Origin: Massilia sp. 9096
GTDB lineage: Bacteria > Pseudomonadota > Gammaproteobacteria > Burkholderiales > Burkholderiaceae_D
Assembly: GCF_000745265.1 (NCBI RefSeq)
Contig: NZ_JQNN01000001.1
Span: forward strand, 3,844,001-3,908,000
Direction of reading: 5' to 3'
Length of the DNA stretch: 64,000 bases
Program-made: the position numbers and the translations under genes
In this document: piece by piece, positions 61,429-64,000 of the stretch
How the letters are laid out: each line of letters opens with the position of its first letter
Numbering within the stretch: position 1 is the stretch's first letter
Notes under the pieces: generated by a model
The model's input: the letters and a program-made list of their open reading frames with translations, nothing else
Databases searched by the model: none
What the model was told of the DNA's origin: nothing

Positions 61429-62703
61429 TCATGCCATTGCCCGCCTGCGCTTGTATTGGCGCGAGATCAGCCAGCAGGTCAGCGAGGCCAGCGCGAAGGC
61501 CGCCTGGCCGAGCGCCATCGCCAGCACCGAGTGCGTCAGCGCGGGCGCGATGATACCGGCCACCAGGGCGCCCATCAGCGTGGTAAGGAAGGTCTGGCAC
61601 GACGCCACCGTGCCGCGGATGTGCGGGAACAGGTCGAGCGCCAGCAGCGTCGCGCAGGGGTTGATGATCGAGCTGCCGAAGTTATAGAAGAACATCGGCA
61701 GCACGGTCCACGGCAGCGCCGGCGGGAACAGCGAGTGGTAGGTGACCGTGAACGTCACCGCGGCCAGCATGAAGGCGTAGCCGATGCCGATCTGGCGCGA
61801 GAAGGTCATCTTGCCGGCCAGGCGGTTGGCCGCCAGCGCGCCCAGGAAAATGCCGCTCACGGCGGGCACGAACAGCCAGGCGAACTGCGACGGTCCCAGG
61901 TGCAGGTGCACCGGCAGCAGCACCGGTGCGCCGGCGATGAACAGGAACATGCCGCCGAAGTTGAACGCAACCACGCCCGACTTCATCTGGAACAGCACCG
62001 AGCTGAAGATGTCCCAGTAGTTGCGCGCGAGGTAGCGCGGATTGAAGGGCTGGCGCCGCTCGACCGGCATGGTCTCGGGCAGGTGCTGCCAGCAGATCCA
62101 CCACAGCACCAGCGTGAAGCCGAGCAGTCCCAGGAAGATGGCGCGCCAGTCGAACGCGGTGACCACCAGCCCGCCCAGCACCGGCGCCACCGCCGGCGCG
62201 ATTGAGAAGATCATCGTCACCATCGACAGCAGGCGCGCCGCCGGCGCATCCGAGTACAGGTCGCGGATGATGGCCCGCCCGACCACCACGCCCGCTCCCG
62301 CCGACACGCCCTGCATGATGCGGAAGATCCACAGGTAGTGCACCGAATGCGCCGACGCGCACCCCAGCGTGCCGACCGCGAACACGATCAGCCCGACCAG
62401 CACCACGTTGCGGCGCCCGAAGGAATCCGACAGCGCCCCGTGCCACAGCGACATGATGGCGAAGGCCAGCATGTACACGGTCAGCGTCTGCTGGACCTCG
62501 ATCGGGCCGGCATGCAGGCTGGCCTGGATGTTCGGGAAGGCCGGCAGATAGGCGTCGACCGAGAACGGGCCGAGCATCGACATCGCGGCCAGCAAGGACG
62601 CCAGCCCGCCGGCCGACAGCATCTTGACCTTGTGCGGCGTGGGCAGCGGGACCGGCGTGACCGGGTCTTTCGGGAGGTTGTCGGGTTCGGGTTCGGGCAG
62701 CAT
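61429..62703 (-). CDS. Bcr/CflA family multidrug efflux MFS transporter
   Basis: 424 residues, 12 predicted membrane segments. Motif A-like region ALSDSFGRRNVVLVGL (between segments 2 and 3) and ARIIR-like GRAIIRDLYS; the sequence FSVDAYLPAFPNIQASL near the N terminus is typical of Bcr/CflA drug:H+ antiporters (bicyclomycin, chloramphenicol). Substrate not determined. It starts 3 nt after the stop of the rRNA methyltransferase, so the two are one transcript. Confidence 0.9.
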   Translation of the reverse strand: MLPEPEPDNLPKDPVTPVPLPTPHKVKMLSAGGLASLLAAMSMLGPFSVDAYLPAFPNIQASLHAGPIEVQQTLTVYMLAFAIMSLWHGALSDSFGRRNVVLVGLIVFAVGTLGCASAHSVHYLWIFRIMQGVSAGAGVVVGRAIIRDLYSDAPAARLLSMVTMIFSIAPAVAPVLGGLVVTAFDWRAIFLGLLGFTLVLWWICWQHLPETMPVERRQPFNPRYLARNYWDIFSSVLFQMKSGVVAFNFGGMFLFIAGAPVLLPVHLHLGPSQFAWLFVPAVSGIFLGALAANRLAGKMTFSRQIGIGYAFMLAAVTFTVTYHSLFPPALPWTVLPMFFYNFGSSIINPCATLLALDLFPHIRGTVASCQTFLTTLMGALVAGIIAPALTHSVLAMALGQAAFALASLTCWLISRQYKRRRAMA

Positions 62704-62706
62704 GGT

Positions 62707-63930
62707 TCAGGGTTGTTGGGGTCGGGCGGCGTCGGGTTTGGCGGCTTCCCTGCGGTTGAAGCCGGCCACCATGTCGAAGCGGAACAGGCGGCATTCGAGC
62801 GCGCCGTTGAAGAACGGGGTCTTGCGCGACTCCTTCAGGCGCAGCAGCTTGGGCAGGCCGAGGTCGGCGGTGAACAGGAACACGGTCCAGCCGGCGAAGC
62901 GCTGCTTCAAGGTGCCGCTGAACTGTTGATAAAAGCCGGCCGCCATCTCGTCCTGCGGGATGGTCGAGTCGCCGCGCACGCCGATGCGCTCGCCGTACGG
63001 CGGGTTGGTCAGCATGATGCCGGGCGTCGCGCTGGGCGGCTGCACCTGCTGGGCTTCGATCTGCTTGAGCGGCACCTCGAACAGGACGCCGGCCGTGCGC
63101 AGGTTGTTGCGCGCCATCGCCACCATGTCGCCCGAGATGTCCGAGCCGAAGAGGGTCGGCTCGCTCGGCAGCGTATTGGGCTTGATCGCCGCTTTCAGCT
63201 CGTCCCAGGCGCGGCGCTCGAAGTTACGGAATTTCTCGAACGCGAAGCGGCGCCGTGCGCCGGGTGGGATGCCCTGCACCATCTGCGCGGCCTCGACCAG
63301 GATGGTGCCGGAGCCGCACATCGGGTCGAACAGCGGCATGCCCGGCTTCCAGCCCGACACGCGCAGCAGGCCGGCGGCCAGGTTCTCGCGCAACGGCGCG
63401 TCGCCGGTTTCCTGGCGCCAGCCGCGCTTGAACAGCGCTTCGCCGGACGTGTCGAGGTAGATCGTGAAGTTGCGCTGGTCGAGGAAGCCGACGATGCGCA
63501 TGTCCGGCTCGCGCGTGTCGACCGACGGGCGCTTGCCGAACTGGTCGCGGAAGCGGTCGCACACGGCGTCCTTGATCTTGAGCGTGGTGAATTCGAGGCT
63601 GGTCAGCGGCGACTTGATCGCGGTGATGTCGACGCGGATCGTGTTGTCCCAGCCGAACCAGTCTTCCCAGGGCTGCTCGAGCACCAGGTCGTAGATGTCG
63701 TTTTCGTTGCTGTAGGTGCGGTTGGCGATGCGCAGCAGCACGCGCGAGGCGATGCGCGAGTGCAGGTTGACGCGGTAGGCGTCGACCATCGTACCCGAGC
63801 AGTGCACGCCGCCCGGCACCTGGTTGTGCACCTTGAGCGTGGCGCTGGCGGTCGTTTGTGCGATCTCGGCCAGTTCGTCGGCGAGGGCTTGTTCCATGCC
63901 GCGCGGGCATGGGCAAAAGTAAGAAGCCAT
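62707..63930 (-). CDS. Class I SAM-dependent rRNA methyltransferase, RlmL-type (THUMP domain)
   Basis: 407 residues. N-terminal THUMP (FCPCPRGMEQALADELAEI), SAM motif LFDPMCGSGTILVEAA and the catalytic NPPYGERIG, as in the N-terminal part of E. coli RlmL (23S rRNA m2G2445). E. coli RlmL is a fusion with RlmK; here only the L half is present, as in many Betaproteobacteria. Residue position of the modified base is by family analogy. ATG at 63930 preceded by AGGGTACTCC region. Confidence 0.88.
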   Translation of the reverse strand: MASYFCPCPRGMEQALADELAEIAQTTASATLKVHNQVPGGVHCSGTMVDAYRVNLHSRIASRVLLRIANRTYSNENDIYDLVLEQPWEDWFGWDNTIRVDITAIKSPLTSLEFTTLKIKDAVCDRFRDQFGKRPSVDTREPDMRIVGFLDQRNFTIYLDTSGEALFKRGWRQETGDAPLRENLAAGLLRVSGWKPGMPLFDPMCGSGTILVEAAQMVQGIPPGARRRFAFEKFRNFERRAWDELKAAIKPNTLPSEPTLFGSDISGDMVAMARNNLRTAGVLFEVPLKQIEAQQVQPPSATPGIMLTNPPYGERIGVRGDSTIPQDEMAAGFYQQFSGTLKQRFAGWTVFLFTADLGLPKLLRLKESRKTPFFNGALECRLFRFDMVAGFNRREAAKPDAARPQQP

Positions 63931-64000
63931 GATCAGGAGTACCCTTTATCCGTTGTGGTGGGGGCCTTCGCAAGCCTACTGCGCGTTGCAGATCCGGCCT
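63931..64000. other. Upstream end of the window
   Basis: No gene is recognised in these 70 bases; they include the leader of the rRNA methyltransferase. Any further gene is cut by the window edge. Confidence 0.5.

Overview
This is a GC-rich bacterial chromosome segment that looks like Betaproteobacteria, order Burkholderiales, most likely the Massilia/Duganella group of Oxalobacteraceae. That placement is inference. It rests on gene order (purM-hda-HAD-pcnB-folK...panB; dnaJ-dnaK-grpE-hemH-recN-nadK; pcm-rhodanese-tolC), a PEP-CTERM exported protein behind a sigma-54-type promoter, and many GGDEF/EAL and PAS-kinase signalling proteins. Coding density is high and no prophage or CRISPR array is visible. 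One intact insertion sequence is present.

Layout. 1-8.6 kb: 3' part of a ClC chloride channel gene, purM, an overlapping hda-HAD-pcnB-folK operon, a GNAT acetyltransferase, an ArsB/NhaD-type transporter, and panB behind a terminator-like leader. 8.6-12.8 kb: an RNA 2',3'-cyclic phosphodiesterase, a membrane LytTR protein that looks like a fused remnant of a LytS/LytR pair, a sodium:solute symporter behind a long stem-loop leader, a small exported protein and a glyoxalase-fold protein. 12.8-18.7 kb: putrescine/GABA catabolism (SpuC-type aminotransferase, PuuA, PuuD; divergent gabD plus a DUF4844-like gene). 18.7-29.3 kb: MazG-like pyrophosphohydrolase, carbonic anhydrase, dnaJ, dnaK and grpE (two sigma-32-type promoters), hemH, and recN-nadK under a LexA box. 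29.4-31.8 kb: a small hydrophilic protein, OsmC, gloA, and ribB behind an FMN riboswitch.

31.8-43.3 kb: a HAF-repeat lipoprotein gene broken by one extra base, an IS1595-type element inserted in the T tract of the tolC terminator, tolC-rhodanese-pcm, a TetR regulator, a YkgJ-type cysteine-cluster protein, uppP, recQ, trmB, a 71-residue PEP-CTERM protein and an AstE-like deacylase. 43.4-54 kb: a GGDEF-EAL protein, a lone receiver protein, a hybrid histidine kinase, tRNA-Gly(CCC), an EpsC-type serine acetyltransferase, a TraB-like protein, and a two-gene UdgX/radical-SAM DNA-repair operon with a clean LexA box. 54-64 kb: an RsbQ-like hydrolase; a signalling operon on the minus strand (HDOD-GAF-histidine kinase, REC-PAS-GGDEF-EAL, Sel1-repeat protein, possibly a 36-residue protein); a Bcr/CflA efflux pump and an RlmL-type rRNA methyltransferase.

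Most noteworthy are the SOS-controlled UdgX/radical-SAM operon, the kinase-less LytS-LytTR fusion, the sigma-54/PEP-CTERM microprotein, structured leaders before panB and the symporter, the IS landing exactly in a terminator T tract, and a dispersed intergenic repeat seen twice.
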